From Herbaspirillum sp. alder98 (lineage in GTDB: Bacteria > Pseudomonadota > Gammaproteobacteria > Burkholderiales > Burkholderiaceae_D), in contig NZ_JAIUCY010000002.1 in assembly GCF_020179755.1 (NCBI RefSeq), positions 124,001 through 188,000 of the forward strand: a stretch of DNA of 64,000 nt, written 5' to 3'. The notes beneath the pieces were generated by a model that worked only from the letters and a program-made list of their open reading frames with translations, ran no database searches and had not been told where the DNA came from. Shown one piece after another: positions 23,664 through 32,358 of this stretch. Each line of letters starts with the position of its first letter. Position 1 is the first letter of the stretch. The position numbers and the translations under genes were made by a program.

Positions 23664-26600
23664 ATGGCTGAGAATATTTTGACACCGGACGCGGCCGGTC
23701 TTATTTTTCGTAGCTTTGAAGAACCTAAACAAAGTGCTTTACTTATTTCTTATGCAGCGATATCGCCATTATTCTCGTCGCTGTTAAACGAGTTCGTTAG
23801 ACAGAATGGATCAATCATTATCGGAGAGCCTGGTAAGGGAACAGCTGCTAGACGTGGGGAGAATGGTTTCCCAGTGATTACCATAGATTCTTCGTGGCTC
23901 TTGCCGACCAGTTCTGAGCAAAGACCTCCTACAGTTTTTGCAACAACCTTGGCTCATGAATTAGCACATGCGGTGTATGCCAACGGTCTCGGTGCAGGTA
24001 CGAGGAATCCCGATGAGGCAAAAAATATATCTCGTACAGCTGAGGGAATCGCGCTTACAAATGAGTATATCGTTGCCTTACAACTAAATAGTCCGATGCA
24101 TTCTGATCGAGGCTCAAATTCGACGAACGGCCCTCTTGCTCCGATTCTTAAAGATTCCCTCCTTGCAAGTCAGATCGATACATCGACGGCTAAATTTTCA
24201 GATCTGGCGTCAATTGTTACGCGCGCATCCGACGTGGTCGTGAGGGCAGGAGGTTGGAATAGTACAAATAAACCGTCCGGGTTAAAGTCTCTTAACTATG
24301 ATGAATATGCCGAAGCTTGGACGATTATTGCGACGTGCACTTCAATTGATCCTAAGAAAATCGATTGGGAAAATGCTACGCGCTCAGCTTTTAACTATAC
24401 CGTCGTTTCTGATAACCAATGTATGGTTAATAGTCTCTCCGATATCCCTTTGCTACCAGACATGTCGTCGGGGAGACCTGGAAGCATGCGGATCAACGGT
24501 ACATTGTCCACAGATGGAGCATCAGACTCGATAACGGTATCAGTATTTAATAATTCTGTTTCTGCTGAAGCTACTGTGGCGATTGATGTGATAACGAACC
24601 TGGATGGTTCAGTTATTGCAAAATCGCAGAATGGCGAATCTACCATCTCTATTGCACATGGCGGATTAAATTATTACAACGTCGACGATAACGGAAATAT
24701 TGTCGTTACTGGTGATTGGGGCGGCGCTCTTAGTCATGAAGACTTGACTTTCGTATTCCATGGGGGTGGCGTTATAAGTGCTGTCCTCTACGGGAATTCA
24801 TTCTTGTCCCTGCCATCAGACGCCCGAATCGTAGTGAATGAGGATGGAATGTCTACTACCTTGCATCAAGGGAGTTTGACTAACAATATTCTGTATTCTG
24901 ATGGAAAGTTGACACTTGGATTTAGTAATGGAGACGGGACATTTAAGGTCGGCTATCTATCAAATCTGATTAATGATAGCGACACAATAAGCTGGGCTCA
25001 GAACGGGAAAATTTTCTCGGGTGGAGATCTTGGAAACTTTATTCTGGATGCATTCGGGCAGGCGTCTGTTGCACTAACCAATTTTGAATCCCAAAAGGTG
25101 AGTGGCAGCGATTCCTCCCTGATGGCATCACCAGCAGCTGGCGTCGCGGACGCAATTGCCAACGCCGCATCATCCCGCTATCTTGCTGCACGCCTGGCCC
25201 TTGACGCGGTGTCTGATCGCTGGGCTCCTGCATTCCTGAACGGACAGATTACGGCAGGCATGCTGCTCAGCAACAGCTTGTCGGCTGCCATCTGGCAGGC
25301 GGCTTCGGTTATCGCTCAGGCCCAATGGCAAGCACGGCAGGCGCAGCCTTCTGTCTTCACCGTCAAAGTGTTGGGTCTCGGAGGCATTGGAAATCCTTCC
25401 TATCCCCTCGTTCTCGACCTCACCGGCGCCGGCATCAAGTTGGTGGACCCGTCGCAAAGCAGTGCGACGTTTGACCTCGATGCCAACGGCACGCGCGAGG
25501 CGGCCGGTTGGGTGGGCGCCGGAAACGGGATCCTGGTGTTCGACAAGAACGGCAATGGCCGTGTGGACGACGCCAGTGAATGGTTCGGGCAATCTTTTTC
25601 GGCGAGTGGCGCTACGCCACCCGCTAACCAGAGCGGTTTCGCAGCGCTGGCAACCCTGGTGCAGGCGGGGGCGACAACTTTCTCGCGCGAGACGGCAGCA
25701 ATCGACCCCGCCACCGGGAAAAGTTACTTCGACCTGGTCCAGGTATGGGTAGACGCGAACCAGGATGGTGTGACCGATAAAGGCGAGTTGCGCAGCCTGG
25801 CCGAGCTGGGCATTGCTTCCATCGATCTGACTGGCACGGTCGATGGCCGCCAGGTGGCCGGCGGAGAGATTGCACTGACCGCGGGATATACCAAGTCGGA
25901 TGGTACGCGTGGAACGATCGCCGATGTAGGCCTGACCGCTGCCGGAGAGGCGGCGCCGGCAGTCGGGCAGTGGGTGCCTTCAACTGCCGCCTTGCTGTTT
26001 GCCGAATATGCTTCGAAAGGCTATGCGGCACTGAGCAAAGGGCAGGCGCAGGGGGCTGCGAATGCACTGGCAGCCAACGCTGTGAATACCGCTGGCGTGA
26101 TCGGTGCCTTGCAGTCGCGGATGGCCACCCAGCGTTATCTGTCCTGGCAGGGGTATCCGAACATCCTCTTCAAGGTCCGCGACAATAGTCTTATTACTTT
26201 CTATGTCGGCGAAGATTCAAGCAAGCAGCTAGGCAGCCGGGCCGGCATCGATGTGCTGGCCTTGCTGCAGGACGGCGGAAGTCTGCAATCTAACGGCGTG
26301 GCCACCGCAACGGCGGTGGCTCGCGGCGCCGACGCGATCGTGCAGGCGTATTCAGCGGCGCAGGTCGCCAATGCGACCGGCACGGCCGACGCGCGTAATC
26401 GGGCCGATAGCCTGGCCACTACGGCTGCGATGACCTGGGGGCAGGCGATTGCCGCTTACCTGACTGCGGCGGCAACATCAACGCAGTTCACCCAGCGCAC
26501 TGAAACCGCGCGCATCGAACTCAATGCATTGGTGCCGGTGGCCTATACCTATACTAATAGTTTGCCGGGCGGCTACAGTTATTTCTCTCCGGGCGATGCC

Positions 26601-29600
26601 AGTTTCGCCGCCGAAGCTTTTGATGGCTTTGCTACTGTTCTGCAATTGCAGAGCAATGTAAAAATTGCGTTGGACGGAGTTTTATCCGCCATCGCGCAAT
26701 CCGCAGGTTACGGCACCGTCTACGTCGGCCATGCCGGCGAGACGGTGGTCGTTGGAAATGGCTTCAATCTGCTGCTGGCCGGCGGCGGCAGCGAGACCTT
26801 CTCCTTGGGTTCCAACGTAGACCACGTGGCGCTTAGCGCCGCCAGCAGCGCAGTCACCGTCAACGGCTTCCAGACGGGCGCCAGCGGCGACCAGATCCAG
26901 TTGCTGGGCATTGGCGACAAGGTCAGCGTGCGCGCTATCGCCGGCGGTATCCAGCTGCTGCTTGGCGACGGCCAGCGCTATGTCAACCTGAACGGTGTCA
27001 GCGCCAGCAACCTGAGCCTGTTCTCAAACCTGGTCGGTGTGTCGGAGATCTCGTTCGCAGAGTTCAACCAGTCCGGCACCCGCAGCATCGAAGGCCAGCG
27101 TCTGTACGACGGTCAGGTGCATATCCGTAAAATCGTCGCATCCAACTACGGCGATACGCTCATCGGTGACAGCGAAGCCTCCACGTTGGTCGGTGGACGT
27201 GGCGACGATACGTTCATCGTCAACGGCCGTGGCTATCAGATCGATGGCGGCATTGGCGAGGATCGCGTTTCTTATGACCGCCTCGCCCAGGGCGTGACAG
27301 TCAACCTGCAGGCGGGCAACGACAGCCTGGGCAGTTCGCTGTTCCAGATCGAGCAGATCCTGGGCTCCGGCTATCGGGACTACCTGACGGGCGACACACG
27401 TAACAACGTCTTCGACGGCGGCCAGGGTTACGACACCATTGCCGGCGGCGGTGGTAACGATGTCTATCTGTTCGGTCGCGGCGACGGTGTTGATACCATC
27501 ATCAACGGCGTCGACGGCAATGCAGGCGCCAGCTCGGTGCTACGCCTGAAGGCCGGCATCAGCGGTGACCAGTTGTGGTTCAGCCGTGACGGCAATGACC
27601 TGGTGGTGCAGGTTCTCGGCGTCAATGATCGCGTGGTGGTGTCGGGATGGTATGCACTGGCCTATCGCAAGCTGGGTGCCATCGAACTGGCTGGCGGAGC
27701 GCGACTGAGCGTGGCGGCGGTCGAAAGCCTGGTAACTTCGCTTGCAGCCTACCAGGCCGCGCATGCCGATTTCGATCCGCGTACGGCCCAGGCGCTGCCG
27801 GCCGGCGTGTCGGTGGCGAGTTCGTTCTTGTCTGGGCTCGATGTGCCGCAAGTGTCCCAGGCGACCAATGTCAGCCTGGAAGTCCAGCGGGCCTATGCTG
27901 CCGGCCGTGCAAACCAGGGGGCGGCTACGGCCAACAACGTCGTCGCATCGATGAATGGCGCCGGTTCTGTGCTGACCAGTTACAACAGCAATGCGCGCTA
28001 CTGGCGTGGGCAGGTGTCGCCGATAGGTATTCCTGGTGGATATCATCTGTATAGCTATCAAAGCAATCTGACGAGCGACACGATGATAGCTGTTACTGCC
28101 AAGAATTTTAACGATCCTAGCCCGTTTACTGGCAGGGGCGCCGACGTTGTCAGTTGGCGTGAACTGGGTGCACTGGAGACCGATCGCCTGTACTTCAACA
28201 AAGCCTCGACTGGCGGAATTCCGCCCACGACGACGACCAACATCGTCGAGTGGGCAGTGGGTGTGCCGGACGCGATCATCGCTGACGTGGATGTGGTGAC
28301 CGCCAACCTCGCGGCCTATGCTTCTGCTGCGCAGAATATCAGCAGCGGCGCCAGTGCACGTCAGGCGGCACTGGCAGCGGCGGTGACGGCCAACGGCAGC
28401 AAGACCGTGGCCACGCTGCAGCAGGCGCGGCAAAGCGCGCTGGTGGCAGAGCAGGGATTGAGCAGTGCTCTGTCCGCCTATCAGGCGGTTAATTCCTATC
28501 TCGGGCAGATGTCGGCAGCCCTTGGCCGCAACGCTTCACGGCTGGGTGGACTGGTCCCTGCAAATGCCTATTGGTCCGCACCGATGCAGCGGCCCAACGG
28601 GACGTGGGTGACGGTGAACTACAGCACCGAATATTCGTTCTACAGCGGTGTCGATGCCAACAAGTATGCTTCGCTGGTGGACGCACAGTCGATGGCGCAA
28701 AACTATGTCAACGCTGCCCTGGCGAACCTGGCTTCGTTGAACGGTGTCTTTGCGACCATGGGCGACTGGAGCAATGCGCAATTGGTGAGCCCGGGTGGAA
28801 CGACCTTTGCCAGCGCAGCAGGCGACCTGCTGCTGAGCATGGGCGGCGGCAGCCATGTCATGTATGGCGGGGCGGCACGCGATACGTTTGCGTTTGTCTC
28901 CAGCACCGGTGCGCTGGCCGACGCGGTCAACGGCTTCGAGGCCGGCGCTCTGGGCGACCGCCTTCTGGTCGTGCCTGCAGCTGCACGCACCGCCTATTTC
29001 AGTGAAGGCGCTGGAGGCGTTGTGCGGTTGACGTATGACACGGCCAGCGGTGCGGGTACCGGCGTGGTGCAGGTCAATAACGTGACCTATCAGCAGTTCT
29101 CGCTCTACGACAACCTGCGCGGCATCGAGACGGCAGACTTCCGCAACATCCAGCATGGCGTCGACATTACCCTGAACACCGTCACGCCACGCGATGCCGA
29201 CGGCTTCACCCACGTACGCAATATCAGCGGAACAGCCTACGCCGACACCATTGCCGGCGATGCCCAGGACAACATCATCACCGGTGGTGCGGGTAACGAT
29301 ATCCTCATGGGCGGCATCGGCGACGATACATATATCTGGCGCAAAGGCGATGGCAGCGACATCATCCGCGAGCAGGACCAGGGTGTGACTTCCAATAACA
29401 CGGACGTGCTCAAGCTGGCCGATGTCAATGCGGCGCAGGTCAGCTTCTTGCGACGCGGCAACGACCTGCTGGTGACGATCGTGCCGACCGGTGAGGTCAT
29501 TACCATCGAAGGCCAGTATGCATCGCTGGAGCAACGGGTCGAAGTGCTGGAGTATGCAGACGGTTCAAGACGTGTCCTGCCGACGGTCAATACATTGCCG

Positions 29601-32282
29601 ACGGGAAGTCTCGATATCACGCTGGGCGCTGCGCTGCTGACCGCCACCACGGCCTTGGCGCAGAACGACGTGCTGACGGCAGTCGCCAATTTTGCCGATA
29701 CCGATGGCATTGGCGCGCTGCGCGTGCAGTGGTATGCGGATGACATCGCCATCGCAGGCGCTACCGCAATGACGTTTGCACCAGGGCAGGCGCAGGTGGG
29801 CAAGAAGATCAGCGTCAAGGTGGAATATACCGATGGCTTCGGCACCGTTGAAAAACTGGGCTCCGTGCAAAGCACCACCGTGGCCAATCGCAACGATGCG
29901 CCCACAGGTACGGTGCTGATCAGCGGCACCGTGCTGGAAGGCCAGGCACTCGTGGCCAGTCATACCCTGGGCGATATCGATGGCCTGGGCGCAGTGCATT
30001 ACCAATGGTTCGCCGATGGCGTGGCCATCGACGGCGCCGCGACCGACACCATAGTGCTCGGCGCAGCGCAGGGTAACAAGAAAATATCGGTGCAGGCTGC
30101 TTATGTAGATGGTTTCGGCACCGCCGAAGCGGTGATGTCTGCGCAGACCGTGCAGGTGCCGCATCTGAACCGGCCGGTCACGGGCGTTGTTGCCATGCTG
30201 ATGGCAGGCCAGATGGTCGATGCCGCCACCGTACTCAAGCAAGGGGATTCACTGCAAGCGCGGGCCAGTCTGGCCGACCCCGATGGCCTGGGTGTGCTGG
30301 GTTATCAGTGGTATGCCGACGGACAGGCCATCGTCGGCGCCACCGGTGACAATCTTGTGCTGGCGCAGGGGCAGGTAGGCAAGAAGATCACGGTCGAAGC
30401 ACGTTACGTGGATGGCTATGGCGCCGCCGAGAAGGTGGCATCGGTAGCCTCGGCGGTTGTTGCCAACGTCAACGATGCGCCGGTGGGCAATGTCACGCTG
30501 GTCGGCCGGGCCATGCGCGGCGGCACCTTGTCGGTAAGGCTGGATTTTACCGATGCCGATGGAATCGGCAGCTTGCGCTATCGCTGGTATGCCGATGGTC
30601 AGTTGATCACGGGCGAAGCGGCGAGCAGTCTGGTGTTGTCGGGTGGCGTGGCCGGTAAAGCCATCAGCGTTGCGGTGGAATATGAGGACGGGTTCGGCAC
30701 GACCGAGACCCTGGTGTCTGCGCCAAGTGCCCCGGTCAGCCCCGGTATTGTCGGGACCGAAGGCAATGACATTCTTTATGGAACACCTGGTCAGGATATC
30801 CTTGTAGGCCTGGGCGGCAACGATACTTATTACCTTGATGATCCCGATGACCTCATCGTCGAGCAAACCGGTGGTGGCCAGGATATAGCGTATGTCTCCT
30901 TCAACTATCGCGTTCCCGAGAATGTGGAAATCGTCATTGCACAGACCGGTGGTGTAACGATATACGGGGGGGCGCAGACGATCAGTTACCAGGCGCGCCA
31001 TTCTGGGGGCATCATAATGATTGGCAGCCCGGCCGCCGCAATTGCTACCTATGCGCAATCCAGCAATCGGGCAGTTGCCCGCCTTTATGGCGCCAATGAA
31101 AGCTATGTATCGACGCCGCAGAACGATGTGCTTGTCGGTATGAAACTGCTCATCGGCAGTCGCTTCAATGACGAGCTGGTCGGCGATGACAACGTCAATT
31201 CAATCACCGGAGGTTTGGGCGACGACGTCTTGTGGGGGCGTGGTGGCAATGACAATCTTAGCGGCAACGCTGGCAGCGATACCTATCTCTTCGGACGCGG
31301 AGACGGTCAGGATACCGTCAACGATCTTTGGAGTGCGGTGCCTGGCGAGCGCAATGTGGTCAAGTTCCTGGAACAGGTCGCCTATGATCAGCTATGGTTC
31401 AGCAGGACAGGGGCGGACCTCGAAATCAGCATCATCGGCACCACCGAAAAGCTCAGGGTAGTCGGGTGGGCGACCACCCCTGGTCAATATCCGATACAGG
31501 AATTCCGTACCGCAAATGGCTATATCCTGAGCGCCGAGCGTGTCCAGGCATTGCTCATTGCAATGTCAGGCATGGCGCCACCGCCGCTTGGCACGCTTGA
31601 TCTCCCGGCGTCTTACCGGGCCAGCCTTGGTGCCGCCATCACTTCCGGCTGGAGGCTTAATCATCAGGCTACCGGCTCCGTCAGGATCGACGGTACGCCC
31701 CAAGCTGGACGGACGCTCCTTGCACAGGCCAACGTGCAGGATGCGGACGGAATCGTGCAGGGCCAGGCGGGTAGCTTGTTTTATCAATGGTATGCAGACG
31801 GCGATGAAATCGGCGGCGCCATGGGCCAGTCCTATACCTTGACCAGTGCAGATGCGGGCCGCGACATTACCGTGCGGGTGAAGTTCGTGGATGGGATCGG
31901 TTCGGGTGAGTCGCTGACGTCGCAGGCGGTGAAAGTGCCAGCGTTCGTCGCCACGGCAGCCATGCGAGCGGCGTCCGACGCAGGCAACGCGTCGCTGGAC
32001 GGCAGCAACCAGCAGATTGTGCTGCCGGCACTCTCTGTGGTCGAGCTCGGGCTGGACGCACAGGCCCTCAGCGCGGTAGCGGGATGGGACGCAGGTCAAG
32101 CCTGGAACTGGCCCGAAACGGTTGCGCGCACCGATACCTTGCCCGGGGAACTGCCGCACATGACGGACGCCGCGCAACTGATCCAGGCAATGGCGGCGTT
32201 CGCGCCGGCCGGCGCTGCCAGGAGCAAGCTGCAACTGCATACGCCGCAAGCGGAGGTCATTTCGCTGGCAGCGGCGCATTAA
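23664..32282 (+). CDS. Giant RTX protein with N-terminal metallopeptidase-like head, type I secretion substrate
   Basis: A protein of 2872 residues, the cargo of the adjacent type I system. Residues 1 to about 475 are an AT-rich head with the zincin motif HELAH (98-102) and a possible third ligand Glu134 in TNEYIVALQL, a gluzincin spacing. From about 570 a module like the FrpC self-processing domain begins (PLVLDLTGAGIKLV; FDKNGNGRVDDASEWFG; WVDANQDGVTDKGELRSL) with calcium loops. RTX nonapeptides occur near 1175, 1252-1275, 1872-1897, 2373-2393 and 2513-2547 (for example GGAGNDILMGGIGDDTY). Five Ig-like repeats of about 94 residues (pattern DxDGxG...YQWYADG.....GKKI.V...Y.DGFG) span about 1976-2362 and 2665-2760. 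The C-terminus is uncharged and Ala-rich, as expected for a T1SS signal. Neighbours supply ABC, HlyD and TolC proteins; immunity-like genes lie 5'. Secretion by type I is well supported; antibacterial toxicity is inference. Confidence 0.85.
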   Translation: MAENILTPDAAGLIFRSFEEPKQSALLISYAAISPLFSSLLNEFVRQNGSIIIGEPGKGTAARRGENGFPVITIDSSWLLPTSSEQRPPTVFATTLAHELAHAVYANGLGAGTRNPDEAKNISRTAEGIALTNEYIVALQLNSPMHSDRGSNSTNGPLAPILKDSLLASQIDTSTAKFSDLASIVTRASDVVVRAGGWNSTNKPSGLKSLNYDEYAEAWTIIATCTSIDPKKIDWENATRSAFNYTVVSDNQCMVNSLSDIPLLPDMSSGRPGSMRINGTLSTDGASDSITVSVFNNSVSAEATVAIDVITNLDGSVIAKSQNGESTISIAHGGLNYYNVDDNGNIVVTGDWGGALSHEDLTFVFHGGGVISAVLYGNSFLSLPSDARIVVNEDGMSTTLHQGSLTNNILYSDGKLTLGFSNGDGTFKVGYLSNLINDSDTISWAQNGKIFSGGDLGNFILDAFGQASVALTNFESQKVSGSDSSLMASPAAGVADAIANAASSRYLAARLALDAVSDRWAPAFLNGQITAGMLLSNSLSAAIWQAASVIAQAQWQARQAQPSVFTVKVLGLGGIGNPSYPLVLDLTGAGIKLVDPSQSSATFDLDANGTREAAGWVGAGNGILVFDKNGNGRVDDASEWFGQSFSASGATPPANQSGFAALATLVQAGATTFSRETAAIDPATGKSYFDLVQVWVDANQDGVTDKGELRSLAELGIASIDLTGTVDGRQVAGGEIALTAGYTKSDGTRGTIADVGLTAAGEAAPAVGQWVPSTAALLFAEYASKGYAALSKGQAQGAANALAANAVNTAGVIGALQSRMATQRYLSWQGYPNILFKVRDNSLITFYVGEDSSKQLGSRAGIDVLALLQDGGSLQSNGVATATAVARGADAIVQAYSAAQVANATGTADARNRADSLATTAAMTWGQAIAAYLTAAATSTQFTQRTETARIELNALVPVAYTYTNSLPGGYSYFSPGDASFAAEAFDGFATVLQLQSNVKIALDGVLSAIAQSAGYGTVYVGHAGETVVVGNGFNLLLAGGGSETFSLGSNVDHVALSAASSAVTVNGFQTGASGDQIQLLGIGDKVSVRAIAGGIQLLLGDGQRYVNLNGVSASNLSLFSNLVGVSEISFAEFNQSGTRSIEGQRLYDGQVHIRKIVASNYGDTLIGDSEASTLVGGRGDDTFIVNGRGYQIDGGIGEDRVSYDRLAQGVTVNLQAGNDSLGSSLFQIEQILGSGYRDYLTGDTRNNVFDGGQGYDTIAGGGGNDVYLFGRGDGVDTIINGVDGNAGASSVLRLKAGISGDQLWFSRDGNDLVVQVLGVNDRVVVSGWYALAYRKLGAIELAGGARLSVAAVESLVTSLAAYQAAHADFDPRTAQALPAGVSVASSFLSGLDVPQVSQATNVSLEVQRAYAAGRANQGAATANNVVASMNGAGSVLTSYNSNARYWRGQVSPIGIPGGYHLYSYQSNLTSDTMIAVTAKNFNDPSPFTGRGADVVSWRELGALETDRLYFNKASTGGIPPTTTTNIVEWAVGVPDAIIADVDVVTANLAAYASAAQNISSGASARQAALAAAVTANGSKTVATLQQARQSALVAEQGLSSALSAYQAVNSYLGQMSAALGRNASRLGGLVPANAYWSAPMQRPNGTWVTVNYSTEYSFYSGVDANKYASLVDAQSMAQNYVNAALANLASLNGVFATMGDWSNAQLVSPGGTTFASAAGDLLLSMGGGSHVMYGGAARDTFAFVSSTGALADAVNGFEAGALGDRLLVVPAAARTAYFSEGAGGVVRLTYDTASGAGTGVVQVNNVTYQQFSLYDNLRGIETADFRNIQHGVDITLNTVTPRDADGFTHVRNISGTAYADTIAGDAQDNIITGGAGNDILMGGIGDDTYIWRKGDGSDIIREQDQGVTSNNTDVLKLADVNAAQVSFLRRGNDLLVTIVPTGEVITIEGQYASLEQRVEVLEYADGSRRVLPTVNTLPTGSLDITLGAALLTATTALAQNDVLTAVANFADTDGIGALRVQWYADDIAIAGATAMTFAPGQAQVGKKISVKVEYTDGFGTVEKLGSVQSTTVANRNDAPTGTVLISGTVLEGQALVASHTLGDIDGLGAVHYQWFADGVAIDGAATDTIVLGAAQGNKKISVQAAYVDGFGTAEAVMSAQTVQVPHLNRPVTGVVAMLMAGQMVDAATVLKQGDSLQARASLADPDGLGVLGYQWYADGQAIVGATGDNLVLAQGQVGKKITVEARYVDGYGAAEKVASVASAVVANVNDAPVGNVTLVGRAMRGGTLSVRLDFTDADGIGSLRYRWYADGQLITGEAASSLVLSGGVAGKAISVAVEYEDGFGTTETLVSAPSAPVSPGIVGTEGNDILYGTPGQDILVGLGGNDTYYLDDPDDLIVEQTGGGQDIAYVSFNYRVPENVEIVIAQTGGVTIYGGAQTISYQARHSGGIIMIGSPAAAIATYAQSSNRAVARLYGANESYVSTPQNDVLVGMKLLIGSRFNDELVGDDNVNSITGGLGDDVLWGRGGNDNLSGNAGSDTYLFGRGDGQDTVNDLWSAVPGERNVVKFLEQVAYDQLWFSRTGADLEISIIGTTEKLRVVGWATTPGQYPIQEFRTANGYILSAERVQALLIAMSGMAPPPLGTLDLPASYRASLGAAITSGWRLNHQATGSVRIDGTPQAGRTLLAQANVQDADGIVQGQAGSLFYQWYADGDEIGGAMGQSYTLTSADAGRDITVRVKFVDGIGSGESLTSQAVKVPAFVATAAMRAASDAGNASLDGSNQQIVLPALSVVELGLDAQALSAVAGWDAGQAWNWPETVARTDTLPGELPHMTDAAQLIQAMAAFAPAGAARSKLQLHTPQAEVISLAAAH

Positions 32283-32301
32283 ATAACAAAACGGGGAACG
32301 A

Positions 32302-32339
32302 CGTGAAGACGCGCCATCGGAAGATGGCGCGTCTTCACG
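32302..32339 (+). promoter_or_regulatory. Perfect 17-bp hairpin with GGAA loop between toxin and transporter
   Basis: CGTGAAGACGCGCCATC at 32302-32318 and GATGGCGCGTCTTCACG at 32323-32339 form a perfect 17-bp stem closed by GGAA. No T-run follows, so it is not a standard terminator. It sits 20 bases after the toxin stop and 20 bases before the ABC transporter start. Likely roles are 3'-end protection of the toxin mRNA, a processing site, or partial attenuation so that cargo and transporter are made in different amounts. Confidence 0.75.
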
Positions 32340-32358
32340 CATGGGGTGAGAGCAAAGA

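Noticed and set aside
21508..25080. Prophage or transposon as the source of the AT-rich block
   Set aside because: No integrase, transposase, tRNA target or flanking terminal repeats are visible; cassette exchange by homologous recombination is simpler.
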